DNA from: Artemisia argyi
Lineage: Eukaryota; Streptophyta; Magnoliopsida; Asterales; Asteraceae
Direction: 5' to 3'
Length of the DNA: 64,000 nucleotides
Assembly (NCBI GenBank): GCA_030686995.1
Contig: CM060693.1
Coordinates: 119,129,228-119,193,227 of the forward strand
Shown here: piece by piece, positions 34,092 through 45,835 of the stretch
Position numbering within the stretch: position 1 is the stretch's first letter
How the letters are laid out: each line of letters starts with the position of its first letter
Position numbers and translations under genes: made by a program
The notes under the pieces: model-generated
The model's input: only the letters and a program-made list of their open reading frames with translations
Databases searched by the model: none
What the model was told of the DNA's origin: nothing

Positions 34092-35258
34092 TCAAACATT
34101 TGGTCCCCAATATCTCATGGGTCCATTTTGGTTAACAATGCCATTACCTTGATTCATGTAAGGAAATGGTGGATATGGGTTCCAAGACATATAGTTTAGA
34201 GCTTGATGATATCTAGGTAAGTTTTGACCCCAGCTATGTTGAAAGTAGGGTTGTGTGCTGTAGTTGCTCTTTGGAAAGGGGCGTTTGGATATAGACGGTT
34301 TAGGTCTTGGTTGAGTAGTTCTAGTTCTAAATTCATTTTTAGCAAGTCCTACTCCTATTTTAAGGGTCGGTTTAAGTTTGGTTTCAGTAGAAATAGTGTT
34401 TGACTTCTTTGTAACTTTAACAAATTCACTACGGTTAGTTTTTAAGTTGTTCTGTTCTACAGCAGTGTCCACGGAACCAATGGGTTCAACGGGCGGAACC
34501 AAATTTTTGTTTCCGTCAGTTCCGTGGGTCATTGCTGCAGTTTTGTCATTTTCTTGTCCTTTTTCGCCTTGTTTCGTTAAACTACTTATTGATCCAGTTT
34601 TCATGAATCCTAACCCTGTTATATCAAAGTGCGACTTTTGGAGTTTCATTATTTCATCCGCACAACAAATACTTTTATCAAACTTCTTAAACTTTGAGTT
34701 TTGTTTAATAAGACTATCTTGTGTGATTTTAAGCTTCTCAATTTCAAGTTTGAACTCTTGACATGATTTGCACGTTATGTCAATGTTTTTACTCTTTTCC
34801 AAACGTTTAGCTTTTTCTTTTAATTCATAAACTTCGTTTTCTAAAAATTCCTTTTTAGTCTTCAAAAATTTGTTTTTGTTTATGATTTTCAAGCTTAACT
34901 CACAAAGTTTCTTGTATTTTTGTTCTAATGTGTTATCATCAATAGAAGAATAAGATGAATCGGAATGTACCTCATTTGAGCTTTGAGCCATAAGAGCTAT
35001 TTCGTCATTTGTTGGCTCTTCATCATCATTCTCACTATCACTCCAAGCACCACTCACAAAAGCACTTTGAGTTTTGCTTTTGGGTGGTTTTGGACATTCT
35101 CCTATTAGGTGACTTGTATCTCCGCATCTAAAACACTTTCTTTCATTCTTTACTTTCTTAACATCCCGATCTTTACGTAGAGACTTCTTTTCATCTTTAG
35201 GTTGTCTTACAAACTTTCCTCGTCTTCTAAAGAACTTCTTGAAGTCTCTAACTGCCAT
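34092..35258 (-). pseudogene. Copia-2 Gag C-terminal part: zinc knuckle and coiled coil
   Basis: 388 codons. It starts with DFKKFFRRRGKFV, then the CCHC zinc knuckle CFRCGDTSHLIGECP (about residues 41-55) that binds RNA. An acidic Ser-rich part follows, then a long coiled coil (about residues 115-200) with CKSCQEFKLEIEKL. The tail is basic and rich in Pro/Asn and ends NQNGPMRYWGPNV before the protease. Copia-1 has the same order but lost the zinc knuckle. A GGCGGAACC repeat lies within it at 34492-34500. Confidence 0.85.
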
Positions 35259-36028
35259 GGCATATTCTTCATCATCACTATCCGAACTTCATTCCTCATC
35301 GTCACTTGATTCTATTCTAGCTTTAAAGGCAATAGATTTTACTTTTTCCTTCTTGCCTCTAACTATCTCCGAATCTTTTTCCATCACCATTTCGGAACTT
35401 TGAGGTTTCCAATAAGCTCGTCAAGTGCCATGCTTGAAAGATCTTTAGATTCTTCAATGGCCGTTACTTTTGCTCTTCACTTAGGATGGAGTGCCCTAAG
35501 GAATTTCCTGACAAAATTCTTGCTACAAAAAGATTCATCAAGTGCTTTAAGTGAAGTAATAATAGTGTTAAATCTAGCAAATGCACAATCAATAGTTTCA
35601 TCTTCGGGAATAGAAAATTGTTAATATTGTTGGACAAGAAGATCAATTTTGTTATCCTTAACTTGTGAATTTCCTTGTTGAGTAGTGATTAAAGATTGCC
35701 AAATTTCTTTAGCGGTTTTGCACATAAGGACTCTTTCATACTCTTTCTTAGGTAAGGCGTTATAAAGCATCATTTTTGCTTCATTATTTTTGGCAATTAG
35801 TTTCTTTTGATCATCACTATGTTTAGTAAGTGAACTATCCTCATCCCGACCACTTCCAGTTGCCTTATGATCACCTTCAATAATAATATACCATAGATCT
35901 ATGTCCTTTGATTTTACATAAGTTTCAAAATGGTTTTTCCAATAAATAAAACCATTTGGTTCAAATAGTGGTGGTCTTTGCATAGATTGCCCTTCTTTGA
36001 AATTTTCAAAATCCATGGATCGTTTCAA
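35259..36028 (-). pseudogene. Copia-2 gag N-terminal part (UBN2-type)
   Basis: ATG at 36028. Recognisable blocks: [52 protein letters not shown] and QVKDNKIDLL. TAA at 35621 (a Glu codon in the family), TGA at about 35478 (Trp) and TGA at about 35291 break the frame, with a frameshift near 35400. The order and motifs match Copia-1 gag. Confidence 0.9.
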
Positions 36029-36068
36029 GTTTTAAGATACAATATATTTTAAAATCTTGAGTAACGTA

Positions 36069-36081
36069 GCTCTTGATGCCA
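36069..36081 (-). promoter_or_regulatory. Copia-2 primer binding site, degenerate
   Basis: TGGCATCAAGAGC on the minus strand directly inside the LTR; it resembles the initiator tRNA-Met site TGGTATCAGAGC with one change and one extra base. Confidence 0.7.
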
Positions 36082-36083
36082 AT

Positions 36084-37300
36084 TGTAGAAAACTAGAAGG
36101 GGGGTTGAATAGTTTACCGCTTTTAAACTTGATTTTCTTCTAATACTTTTACGTGTAATTACCAATTAAGACGTATCAAACAATAAATTATATGCAAGTA
36201 TAAAAGTAAGAAATGATCAAACCATAACACGATTGTTTATCGTGGTTCGGCTACAAGGACTCTTTTTCCTTGCCCTACTCCACGCCCCGAGTATCCAACT
36301 CGAGAGTTTTCTTGCACTAGTCAACAAGCTCCTTTATCCGGCGGAGAAAACCTTACACGTCGCTTACACACTATTTCCGACACTAAGCTAGATGTCGAGT
36401 TCTTTCACAAGGGTACAACCACTCCCGATAGTTCTTTTACAAGGGTACAACAACTCCCGATACTCTAAGTATTTTGAGGACTAAAATACTAACCGATCAC
36501 TACAAATGGATACAATACAATGAAGTATAAAATTTACTAGTTTACACTAATGCTATGCTTAGACAAGTCTTGCAACGTTGTGTTGAAGCTTGTAAGATCG
36601 TGATCTTCTTGCTACAAAGAGAGATTCACAAATATGAAAGTTTACTGAGTTAGAAATGAAGTATATGCAGTGAAATATGATAGAGAGTGATAACCAAAAC
36701 TCAAGAAGTGACTTGCTATTTATAGGCCTTCAAACAGACCAACCCACGGATACGGCGGAACCCTTCCTTTGGTTCCGTCCGTTGTATCCGAGGGTTCCGC
36801 CAGCATGTCTGACAAAATCCTGCATAAAATATTTTACAATCTAACACAATATTCTCAAGATCTACCAAAGTCAACTTTGAGATTTTGAGTGTGAATCTAT
36901 GCATAATAAAACATGTTTCTTACACACATGTTTCCTTGAAGGGACATGTGTGATGCAAGGAATGATGTAACTAACATATTATTTATAATTTTAGATATTC
37001 CTAAAAAACAAAGTATACTTGTGAAAATAGTTTATGTATAGAATCAAAACATGTTTGTTTGAAATGTTTAGCAAGTGAATGTTTTACTAAAAAGGGTTTG
37101 CTTGCTTATATCCTAATATGACAAACTAATTAGTAAACTTGCTAAATATACATATTAGACATTTTCAATACATGTACTTAAACTAATGTATACTTACTTA
37201 GAAAGTACTTTGTGAAAACATGTAAATGTAGTTTGAGTGAAGTTAAGTAAAAGACTTTTAAACTATATTTATGATTTGCCAAAAATAAACTTTATCTTTT
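36084..37300 (-). repeat. Copia-2 5' LTR (outer end approximate)
   Basis: In plus orientation it starts TGTAGAAAACTAG. A TATA box (CTATAAATAG, minus strand) is at 36716-36725. A GC-rich island with a ten-base inverted repeat GGCGGAACCC/GGGTTCCGCC (36754-36801) is just upstream of it. I could not fix the outer end; the sequence beyond about 37.37 kb is Copia-3. Confidence 0.65.
36716..36801 (-). promoter_or_regulatory. Copia-2 promoter: TATA box and GC inverted repeat
   Basis: CTATAAATAG at 36716-36725 on the minus strand. The arms GGCGGAACCC (36754-36763) and GGGTTCCGCC (36792-36801) lie upstream. CGGATAC/GTATCCG forms a second short pair. Confidence 0.6.
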
Positions 37301-37369
37301 GTAGTTAAGAAAACTAAGAAAGATCATAAAATATGAATAACGATTTTAGGCGATATTTGTATTAACAAA

Positions 37370-37908
37370 AACGAATAGGGATAAGATGACCTAAATATTT
37401 CCAATGAAATATATAAATAGTCATGAGAGGGTTAGGAATGGAATGTCAATGAAGTTGTTCAATGAGTATTCCATGTTGAAAGAGATGTTTCCTCATTGAA
37501 CATCATAGTGACAGAGATGATGACGTATCATGAAGTGTTTGATGCACGAGCTAATCATGGAGTATAAGGTCAAGTCAATCTCATCTTCTTGCAGCGCGTC
37601 ATGGAATCTCTTCATGGAAGTATCGTTGAGAGATTAGAGCTTGTCTCATCTATAGTGCTAAATTTCAAGCCTTTCCAGCGCTTGTGTAGTCGGCTTCGAT
37701 AGTGGAGATAGTAAAAGTTGTTTGTTTCTTGATGATTTAAGAAGTTTAGAAACAACCTATGAAGGTACAAACATAACTTGTATATTATCAATCCACATAA
37801 TCTCCCACACTATTAGAGTTAGTGTTTAGACAATAATCTTTTACATTAAACTCCTTGGGATCGCGCACTTCCCAAGTGTATAATGCCTTGAATATATCGG
37901 ACGATGTA
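37370..37908 (-). pseudogene. Copia-3: decayed copia RNase H remnant
   Basis: Base by base this stretch follows the RNase H part of Copia-2 at 31150-31560 (for example GAGATGTTTCCT, GAACATC, GATGATGACG and the closing ATCAATCCACATAATC). It has many substitutions and indels and no usable frame; only a VGDYVD scrap at 37788-37810 is still readable. It is the oldest sequence visible and the landing site of Z2, whose LTR begins at 37909 after atgta. Confidence 0.7.
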
Positions 37909-38680
37909 TGATGAGGCGAAAAATGATCCGTTTTTAGGGGGTCATTTAAACCCGGAATTGAATTTATTTGATCAAATATTGCCCTAAATTGTTCCTTTTG
38001 TGATTTTAGGTACTTTTGGAGTGAATTCTGGAAAAGGAAGCATTTTGGACGTTTTTGGAGCATAAAAGTGAAGAAAACGGCAAAGTCTTAATTTTCCTTG
38101 CTGGGAACAGTACCTGACGGCGTCACAAGCTTCTTAATGACGGTGTCAAGAGGAAAAACAAGAGGAGAAGTGGATAGAGTCCATGACGACCCAGAATGTT
38201 TTTACACTAGGGCATGACGGCGTCACCATAGGCCGTCATGGTCCCTTTACACGTGACGGCCCAGAGGAAAATGCTCTTCATGGCGTCAGATCTGGATCTA
38301 GGCAATCCGATTTTATTATGGGCGGCGGGTTGACGGCGTCAGAATTTTCTTCTTGACGCCGTCACATTGGAAAATCTATATATAGTTTTGTAATTTTCAT
38401 TCATTAAAGAGAGGACAATTTTAGGGACGACTTGGATAAACCCTAGCACGATTTTATCAGTATTTTCAAGGGTTTTCACCCCTTGAAACCTTTCATGTTC
38501 AATTAAGATAAGTATCCTTTCAATTCATTCAATATGTCTATGTGTTGTTTGAATATATCTTACGCTTGTCTTAATTTTAACATGCTAGGCTAGATCTCTT
38601 GTGTGATTGCTTAGATGTAGTGAAACCTAGATGTTGATTATGGGTTGATTGCTTGTTTATAGTTGTTACGGATGAATGAT
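37909..38680 (+). repeat. Z2 5' LTR, first part
   Basis: Begins TGATGAGGCG and contains several TGACGGCGTCA-type sites upstream of the TATA box CTATATATAG (about 38376-38385). It is interrupted at 38680 by Z-solo and continues at 40097. Confidence 0.9.
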
Positions 38681-40091
38681 TGATGAGGCGAAAAATGAAC
38701 CGCTTTTAGGGGGTCATTTAAGCCCGGAATTGAATTTATATGATCAAATATTACCCTAAATCGTTCCTTTTGTGATTTTAGGTACTTTGGGAGTGAAATC
38801 TGGAAAAGGAAGCAATTCGGACGTTTTTGGAGCATAAAAGTGAAGAAAACGCCAAAGACTTAATTTTCGAAGCTGGGAACAGTGTGTGACGGCGTCAAGA
38901 GCATTATCCTGACGGCGTCAAGAGTAAATTTCATGACGGCCCAGTACAGAAATTAAGGCGTCACAAGGAAGAGCGTCAAGAGTTAAATGTGTGACGGCCT
39001 GGAAAAACTTAATACATGACGGCGTCAGATGTAGATCTAGGCAGTCCGAGGATTCTTTTGGCGGCGAGATGACGGCGTCACAAGGTTGTTCTTGACGCCG
39101 CCAGACTCAATTTTCTATATATAGTTTTCTAATTTTCATTCATAAAAAGAGAGAAGTTTGGAGAAACCCTAAGGCCGAACCATATACGAATTTTACAGGT
39201 TTTTCAAGGGTTTTCAGCCCTTGAACCCTTACATGTGTAATTGAGATAAGTGTTCTTTTAATTCAATCAATATGTCTATGTGTTGGTTGTCTATATCTTG
39301 TTCTTGTCTTGATTCCACCATGCTAGGCTAGATTTATCTTGTGTTTGCTTAGATCTAATGAAACCTAGATGTTGATTATGTGTTGATTACTTGTTTATGG
39401 TTGTATTGGATGAATGATTTCAATGTTAGGCTTAAGAAAACTGGCAGATCTCCAAATGGTAACATGCTTCAACGTCTTAGGAAACATGAACCGATGTGTA
39501 CTAGGTTTTATTGGTTGTATTTAATGCATGAGTAAATTCTAATGATCCCATGTTAGGAGCTTCTTAGCCGGCTCGACATAGGAGTGAAGTAGGCACTCAT
39601 AGGATTGGGGAGTTAAGTACGCCACCCCATAAATGGTATTAAGGAATACCATCCGTCATCCACACAACTATAACAAGTAATTAACATGTAAAAGATATCT
39701 AGGGAGTAGTGAAATCTAAGTAAACACATTTCTCCACATATTGCTCACAACCTTAGTTTAATTTAGTTTATTTTCATTTCTAGTATTTTATTTTGATTGC
39801 ATCTTTAGTATTGGGTTAGTTGACTAGCAACTAATTCCGCCCAAATCCTTCAAACCCGAGATTTTAATTTGCTTTCTAAAAAATATAAAAATACAAAAAT
39901 AATCATCCTTCATCTCTAGAACTAGTATTTAGGTTTTCTAATCCTAGCGACACTATTCCTAGCTGAACGATCAATCCCCCGGTACTTGTCACTATAATAT
40001 ACTACAATGATCAGGTACACTGCCTGGTGCGGGTTGTAAGCTTCTCGAGATCCCTCGAGAGGTAAAGCCTGGTGCAATCCCTACGCTACCA
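38681..40091 (+). mobile_element. Z-solo: solo LTR of the Z family
   Basis: 1,411 bases, TGATGAGGCG to TACGCTACCA, flanked by atgat (38676-38680) and atgat (40092-40096). No internal sequence is present, so it is a solo LTR left by recombination between LTRs. It sits in the LTR of another member of its own family. TATA box near 39115-39124. Confidence 0.9.
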
Positions 40092-40096
40092 ATGAT

Positions 40097-40768
40097 TTCG
40101 ATGTTAGGCTTAAGAAAACTAGCAGACTTCCATAGTGTAACTTGCTTGAACGTCTTAAGAAACATGAACCAATGCGTACTAGGTTTTTATGGTTGTATTT
40201 AATGCATGAGCGAATTCTAATGATCCCATGTTAGGAGCTTCTTGCAGGCTCGACATAGGAGTGAAGTAGGAGCTTATAGAGTTGGGGAAGTACGTACGCC
40301 ACCCCACGATTGGTATTAAGGAATATAACCCGTCATCCATGCAACTGTAACAAACTATCAATCTGTAAAAGTTATCTAGGGAGTAATGAAATCTAAGTAA
40401 ACACAATTTTCCCAGTTATTGTTCACACCACTAGTTTGATTAGCTTTATTTACATTTTTGTTATTTCATTTTGATTGCATCTTAGTTATTGGGTTAGTTG
40501 ACTAGCAACTAATTCCGCCCAAGCTTCCAAAACCCGAGATTTTTACTTGCTTTTCATAAAATATAAAATACAAAAAGAATCATCCCTCACCTCTAGATCT
40601 AGTTTTTAGGCTTTCTAATCCTAGCGACACTATTCCTGAGTTGAACGATCAATCCTCCGGTACTTGTCACTATACTATACTACAACGATCAGGTACACTG
40701 CCTGGTGGGGGTTGTAAGCTTCTCAAGATCCCTCGAGAGGTAAAGCCTGGTGCAATTCCCACGCATCA
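40097..40768 (+). repeat. Z2 5' LTR, second part
   Basis: Resumes the Z2 LTR after Z-solo and ends CCCACGCATCA at 40768. Total LTR length without the insertion is 1,444 bases. The TGACG array and TATA box lie in the first part. Confidence 0.9.
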
Positions 40769-40940
40769 AGTTTTTGGCGCCGCAACCCGGGGAATAGTTA
40801 TTGTCTAGGTTAGGATTTCTTTTTATTAGGTCTACTTGCTAGATTCCTTTCTAGTAAGACTTTGTTTTTATTTTTTTAGGTTTTCTTTAGTCTATCTTAT
40901 TTCTTCGTGTCTTTGTTCGTAACTTTTACCATCCGACATC
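40769..40940 (+). promoter_or_regulatory. Z2 leader: primer site and hairpin
   Basis: TGGCGCCGCAACCCGGGG at 40775-40792 is a tRNA-Asp-like primer site. The leader stem CTTGCTAGA/TCTAGTAAG is at 40835-40858, as in Z1 and Z3. Confidence 0.8.
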
Positions 40941-42675
40941 ATGGAAGGTGGTAACATCTTTGAACCCATTAACCCACCAAAACAAGACCACCCACAAAAC
41001 CCACCACTAGCAAACCAACCTCTTAGGCCCCGAACCATAGGAGAGTATTCCCGACCTAGCTACCAAGGCTATCGAAACACTATTGAGCTCACCCAAGGCG
41101 CCAATGTGTCCCCCTTGCGATCCGATACCATCCGGTTGGTGCAAAGCGGATGTGCATTCCATGGACTTCGTTCCGAAGATCCCAATCAACATCTCAAGGA
41201 CATCCTTAAAATCGTAGCTATAGACCTTGATGTTACAACTAGAGAGTCGACCCGATTACGCCTATTCCAATTCTCTCTACGTGATCAAGCTAGTCAATGG
41301 CTTGAACGTTCACCCGCAGGATCCATCACCTCATGGGATGATCTCACCACTCGTTTCCTTGCTCAATTTTTCCCACCGGGGAAAACTGTGATGCTTAGAA
41401 ATGATATCTTGATGTTTCAAGAACATCAGGGCGAAACTTTCTACGAAGCATGGGCTCGCTTCAAGGACTTACTCCAAAAAGTCCCTCATCATGGTATCAA
41501 TCTTTGGTTATTAGTTCAAATCTTCTATGACCATGTCGACTATCACACCAAACGTACCATTGATCGAGCCGCCGGAGGTAGATTACGTGATAGGAACACC
41601 GAGGAATCTTGGGAAATTATTGACGAACTTGCCGCCGATAATAAAAAATTATGGGAATTTAATCACACTATAGAAGCGGCCATCAACGCAATCTCGACAT
41701 CTGGAGAAACTCATCAAATCTCTGAAGAACTCCTTTGCAAACTTGAGGCAAGGGCTGATTATTTCGAGGAAAAACACAAGAGACCTCTGAGTCCCAGACG
41801 GGCAACTGTCAGTTCTGTTTCAAAAATGATTCCAACGCCGTTGTCCAAGTCACCCTCTAGAGAGAATGCTGAAACCTTTCAAAATTATGCCCCACCTTAT
41901 TCCCCACCTGAAAAACTTAGCCCGGAATTTGAAGCTCGAATGAGAGAATATGTGGCAACCCATTCTGAGCGGCTAGCTAGATTCGAGGAAGCAGTTTATA
42001 AACAAAAGGAGGAGATGCAAGAGAAGATGAAGGAGATGATGAGCCTAGTGGAGGTGTATGCAAACCAGAAAACCCCTGAAAGGATGTTACTGAGAAAGGA
42101 AAGTGCCATCCCCACTACCCGGTTTGTTAATTCCATCACAATTGTCCACACGGCTAATGAGAATATAGAAACCCCTAGTGAACAAACCACAAAAGAACCA
42201 CCAAAATCCCAATCCTTAAGTTACTACCTGAAACATGATATAAACGAAAACACCATAATAAACTGGATAAAGGGTGACGGGCGTAACCAATCCTCTAAAC
42301 AGGGTTCAGAGAAGGAGGAAGAGGGAAAAGATGAGTATGATACATTACCTGGGGGACCGATATTTGAGAAACTACTGGTACAAAAAGTAGCTACTAAGCA
42401 GATGGCGTGTGGGAACTTTGAGATACCAGCCAGCATCGGGAATTTGAAATGTCTAAACACTTTCGCCGACCAAGGATCGGAAGTAAATCTTATGCCCCTA
42501 ACTATTTACACCCAACTAACGTCAAAAATGCCAGCCACCACTCGTGTTAGGCTATCCTTCGCTGGACACTCTTATGTGTACCCCCTGGGAATCGCAGAAG
42601 ATGTGATGGTCAATGTCGCAGGATTCATGTATCCCGTTGATTTCATGATCATCGATGATAAAGGAGGTGGATGCA
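40941..42675 (+). pseudogene. Z2 gag-protease, split by the solo Athila LTR
   Basis: ATG at 40941 with a good context. Gag core about residues 60-215: RSDTIRLVQSGCAFHG, DPNQHLKD, LRLFQFSLRDQASQWLE, RFLAQFFPPGKT, FYEAWARFKDLLQKVP and IDRAAGGRLRDRN. A charged helical segment follows (about 345-375); no CCHC knuckle is visible. The protease site FADQGSEVNLMPL (Asp about residue 510) and the strand GIAEDVMVNVAGFMYPVDFMIID end the left part. At 42675 the ORF runs into the Athila LTR and stops at 42690-42692. The remaining protease resumes in phase at 62336. The Gag resembles, from memory, Asteraceae gypsy Gags. Confidence 0.9.
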
Positions 42676-44248
42676 TGATTTGCTCCAAATAGTCAACCTA
42701 AATTAACCAAGTAAATGGTCAACAAGGTCAAACAGGCTAGAGTCAATCTCCGTGGAAGTATAGTGGTTTCCCCGGGTCGTTATGTCCCGACGAGGTGTGC
42801 AAAGGTATTAAAACGGGTTTGTGATTGGGTGAATTTGGACAGAAAGGGGTTGTGAATGATTACACTACTGATTTATACAAGGAAATAGCTTAAATAAGCT
42901 ATATTAACAAGACTGTAAAGTTAGAAAACCCAGAAACGTTTTAAACCTAAAAACGCGTACGTTCAGTTTAAGTTTACGTTAACGTACAAAATAAAACGCG
43001 AGTTTTGGTGAAATAAAATGCCTACGGATATGAAAATTATATTTTTCCAATCCTAATAATAAAAGAAAATTTTTGGAAAATTAAAATTAATTTTTACACT
43101 ATTTATATAATTACTATTAATTAATTACTATTTTCCTATTTACTTTTAATTATTTAAAATACCCTAAAATACAAATAATTAGGAAATTAACCTAGAAAAA
43201 TGAAATTTAAATTTGGAAAAATCTAAAATAATATAAAATTAATTTTAAAACTGAAAATATATTTATTACACTATTTATCTAATTATTGTTAATTAATTAC
43301 TATTATTTAATTATTTAAACTATTATTGATTTATTATAAATACTAAATAACCTAAGAAAAATATGAAAATTTTTACAAAATTATTAAATAAATACAGGAA
43401 CCTAAGAAAAATATAAAAACGCTAAGTGCTTAAGGAAAATAAGCTAATAAGCAATAAGCTTCTTAAATAGAAGTTATCACTTTCATAAAATTGAGCTTTT
43501 TTGGTTTTTCTTTTTACAAAACTATTTAAATACTAAAATTAAGCAACTTTAATGAAGACACTTTGGCTAGATATGAAAAATAAGCACAATGGGAAACAAA
43601 ATGCTTAACAGGTTGAACAAATAGCTTATTAGGACTTGAATGAACTTGAAAAATGCTTGTAATAAGCTACTAATTAAGATGTAAGCTAAAACAGATATAG
43701 AGAAACTTGGATTAAGAAAGAATGAACAGAAAAGAACAACCAATAAGCTAAGAATAAGCAATAAGCTAATCCACTTCCACCACAGATCCACACAGGCTAA
43801 AAGGCTCACTTGCAGGGTGCTGTGGGGCCCACAGGGGTGAACAAGGGTCCAAGATGGAACTTGATTCAATAAGCTGAGCTGGAAAGCTTTCAATTAAGCC
43901 AAAAATCAAATTCTAAGGCCCACTAATAAGTCCTGGGTGGTATAGGCCAATAAGCAGACTTGTATGGGAGGAAGGAGGATGATGAAACAGAGTTGTGGTG
44001 CAGGGGAGGTGATGCCCCCTGCAGCTGTGTTTCTTGGCTTGTGGGGACCACACAGAAAATCACAAAAATGTAGCAAGACCAGATTCCTAAAGCTAAGGTG
44101 GGATACTTGATCATGTAAAAAGCTCAAAGCTTAAATCCTAATAGAAAAATCACAAAAATTCTTACACTTTTTAGGAGAATCTAACTATCAACTTTGACTT
44201 TTTTAGATTAACACTAATTTTGACTAAAATGAATTTCACATGACTCAC
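42676..44248 (-). repeat. Athila-solo LTR, piece 1
   Basis: First 1,573 bases of the solo LTR up to the Z3 junction. AT-rich with many AAGCTTATT-like words. Short open frames here have no support. Confidence 0.8.
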
Positions 44249-45652
44249 TGATGAGGCGAAAAATGATCCATTTTTAGGGGGCAATTTAAGCCCGAATTCG
44301 AATTTATTTGATCAAATATTGCCCTAAATCATTCCTTTTGTGATTTTAGGTACTTTGGGAGTGAAATCTGGAAAAGGAAGCAATTCGGACGTTTTTGGAG
44401 CATAAAAGTGAAGAAAACGCCAAAGTCTTAATTTTCCATGCTGGGAACAGTAGGTGACGGCGTCAAGAGTAACTCCCTGACGGCGTCAAGAGCAAAAGTC
44501 CAGGACGATCCAGTACAGATTTGAAGGCGTCACGAAATAGGGCGTCAAGAGTAAAAGTCATGACGGCCTGGAAATGATTAATACTTGACGGCGTCAAATG
44601 TAGATCAAGGCAGTCCGAGAAGAGTTTTGGCGGCGAGGTGACGGCGTCACAAGATTGGTCTTGACGCCGTCAGACCCCTTTTCCTATATATAGTTTTCTA
44701 ATTTTTACACATTAAAGAGAAAAGTTTTGGGAGAAACCCTAAGTACGATTTTGGTCGAATTTTACAGGTTTTTCAAGGGTTCCAACCCCTTGATACCTTT
44801 CCTGTGCAATTAAGATAAGTGTTCTTTTAATTCAATCAATATGTCTATGTGTTGGTTGTCTATATCTTGTTCTTGTCTTAATTCCATCATGCTAGGCTAG
44901 ATCTATCTTGTGTTTGCTTAGATCTAATGAAACCTAGATGTTAATTATGTGTTGATTACTTGTTTATTCTTGTCTTGGATGAATGATTTATATGTTAGGC
45001 TTAAGAAAACTGGCAGATCTCCAATTGGTAACATGCTTGAACGTCTTAAGAAACATGAACCGACGCGCACTAGGTCTTTATTGGTTGTATTTAATGTATG
45101 AGCCACTGTTTACAATCCCTATAGTTGTGTTGGGCATGGTGTAGGAGGAGATAAGAGCTCATAGAATTGGGGAGTTAAGTGTGCCACCCCATGAATGGTA
45201 TTAAGGAATACGATCCGTCATCCATGCAATTATAACAAGTAATTAACGTGTAAAAGATGTCTAGGGAGTAGTGAAATCTAAGTAAACACATTTTCTCCAA
45301 TTACTGCTCACAACTTTAGTATAATTTAGTTTATTTTCCTTTTTAGTATTTTATTTTGATTGCATCTTAGTATTGGGTTAGTTGATTAGCAACCAATTCC
45401 GCCCAAATCCTTCAAACCCGAGATTTTTACTTGCTTTCTAAAAAATATAAAAATACAAAAATAATCATCCCTCACCTTTAGAACTAGTATTTAGGTTTTC
45501 TAATCCTAGCGACACTATTCCTAGCTGAACGATCAATCCCCCGGTACTTGTCACTATACTATACTACAACGATCAGGTACACTGCCTGGTGGGGGTTGTA
45601 AGCTTCTCAAGATCCCTTGAGAGGTAAAGCCTGGTGCGATTCCCACGTATCA
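44249..45652 (+). repeat. Z3 5' LTR
   Basis: 1,404 bases from TGATGAGGCG to CACGTATCA. It contains the TGACG-N-CGTCA array (44455-44672) and the TATA box at 44684-44693. Confidence 0.93.
44455..44693 (+). promoter_or_regulatory. Z3 promoter: five TGACG-N-CGTCA sites and TATA box
   Basis: Full sites at 44455, 44478, 44586, 44639 and 44662, each two inverted TGACG half-sites around one base. Several one-sided or damaged copies lie between them. The TATA box CTATATATAG follows 11 bases after the last site. TGACG is the core bound by plant TGA-type bZIP factors; that such factors act here is inference. The array recurs in every Z LTR. Confidence 0.7.
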
Positions 45653-45835
45653 AGTTTTTGGCGCTGCAGCCCGGGGAATAGTTACTGTCTAGGTTAGAAT
45701 TTCTTTTTATTAGGTCTACTTGCTAGATTCCTTTCTAGTAAGATTTTATTTTTATTTTTAGGTTTTCTTTAGTCTATCTTTTTCTTTGTGCCTTTGTTAG
45801 TAAATTAAAATTCATTGACTATTCCGTTGATCAAG
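45653..45835 (+). promoter_or_regulatory. Z3 leader: primer site and hairpin
   Basis: TGGCGCTGCAGCCCGGGG (45659-45676) stands at the primer-site position, with more mismatches to tRNA-Asp than Z1. The stem CTTGCTAGA/TCTAGTAAG is at 45719-45742. Confidence 0.75.

Larger units (their letters stand above)
29665..37300 (-). mobile_element. Copia-2: SIRE-like copia element, interrupted by Copia-1
   Basis: On the minus strand it reads 5' LTR (from 36084), primer site, gag with zinc knuckle, protease, integrase, RT, RNase H, then an extra ORF that is cut by Copia-1 at 29664. The 3' LTR lies beyond the left edge. The RPPLF Gag start, EEGIDYD-type RT entry and the extra ORF after pol fit the Sirevirus (SIRE) lineage. 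The upper boundary near 37.3 kb is approximate because its LTR end could not be fixed. Confidence 0.8.

Noticed and set aside
43567..44127. Hydrophobic minus-strand ORFs in the Athila solo LTR, looking like membrane proteins
   Set aside because: They are translations of TTATT/AAGCTT-rich LTR DNA with no start context; no envelope motif.
44455..44672. Regular TGACGGCGTCA repeats considered as a CRISPR-like array
   Set aside because: Spacing is irregular, repeats are 11 bases and lie in a plant LTR promoter; no cas genes.
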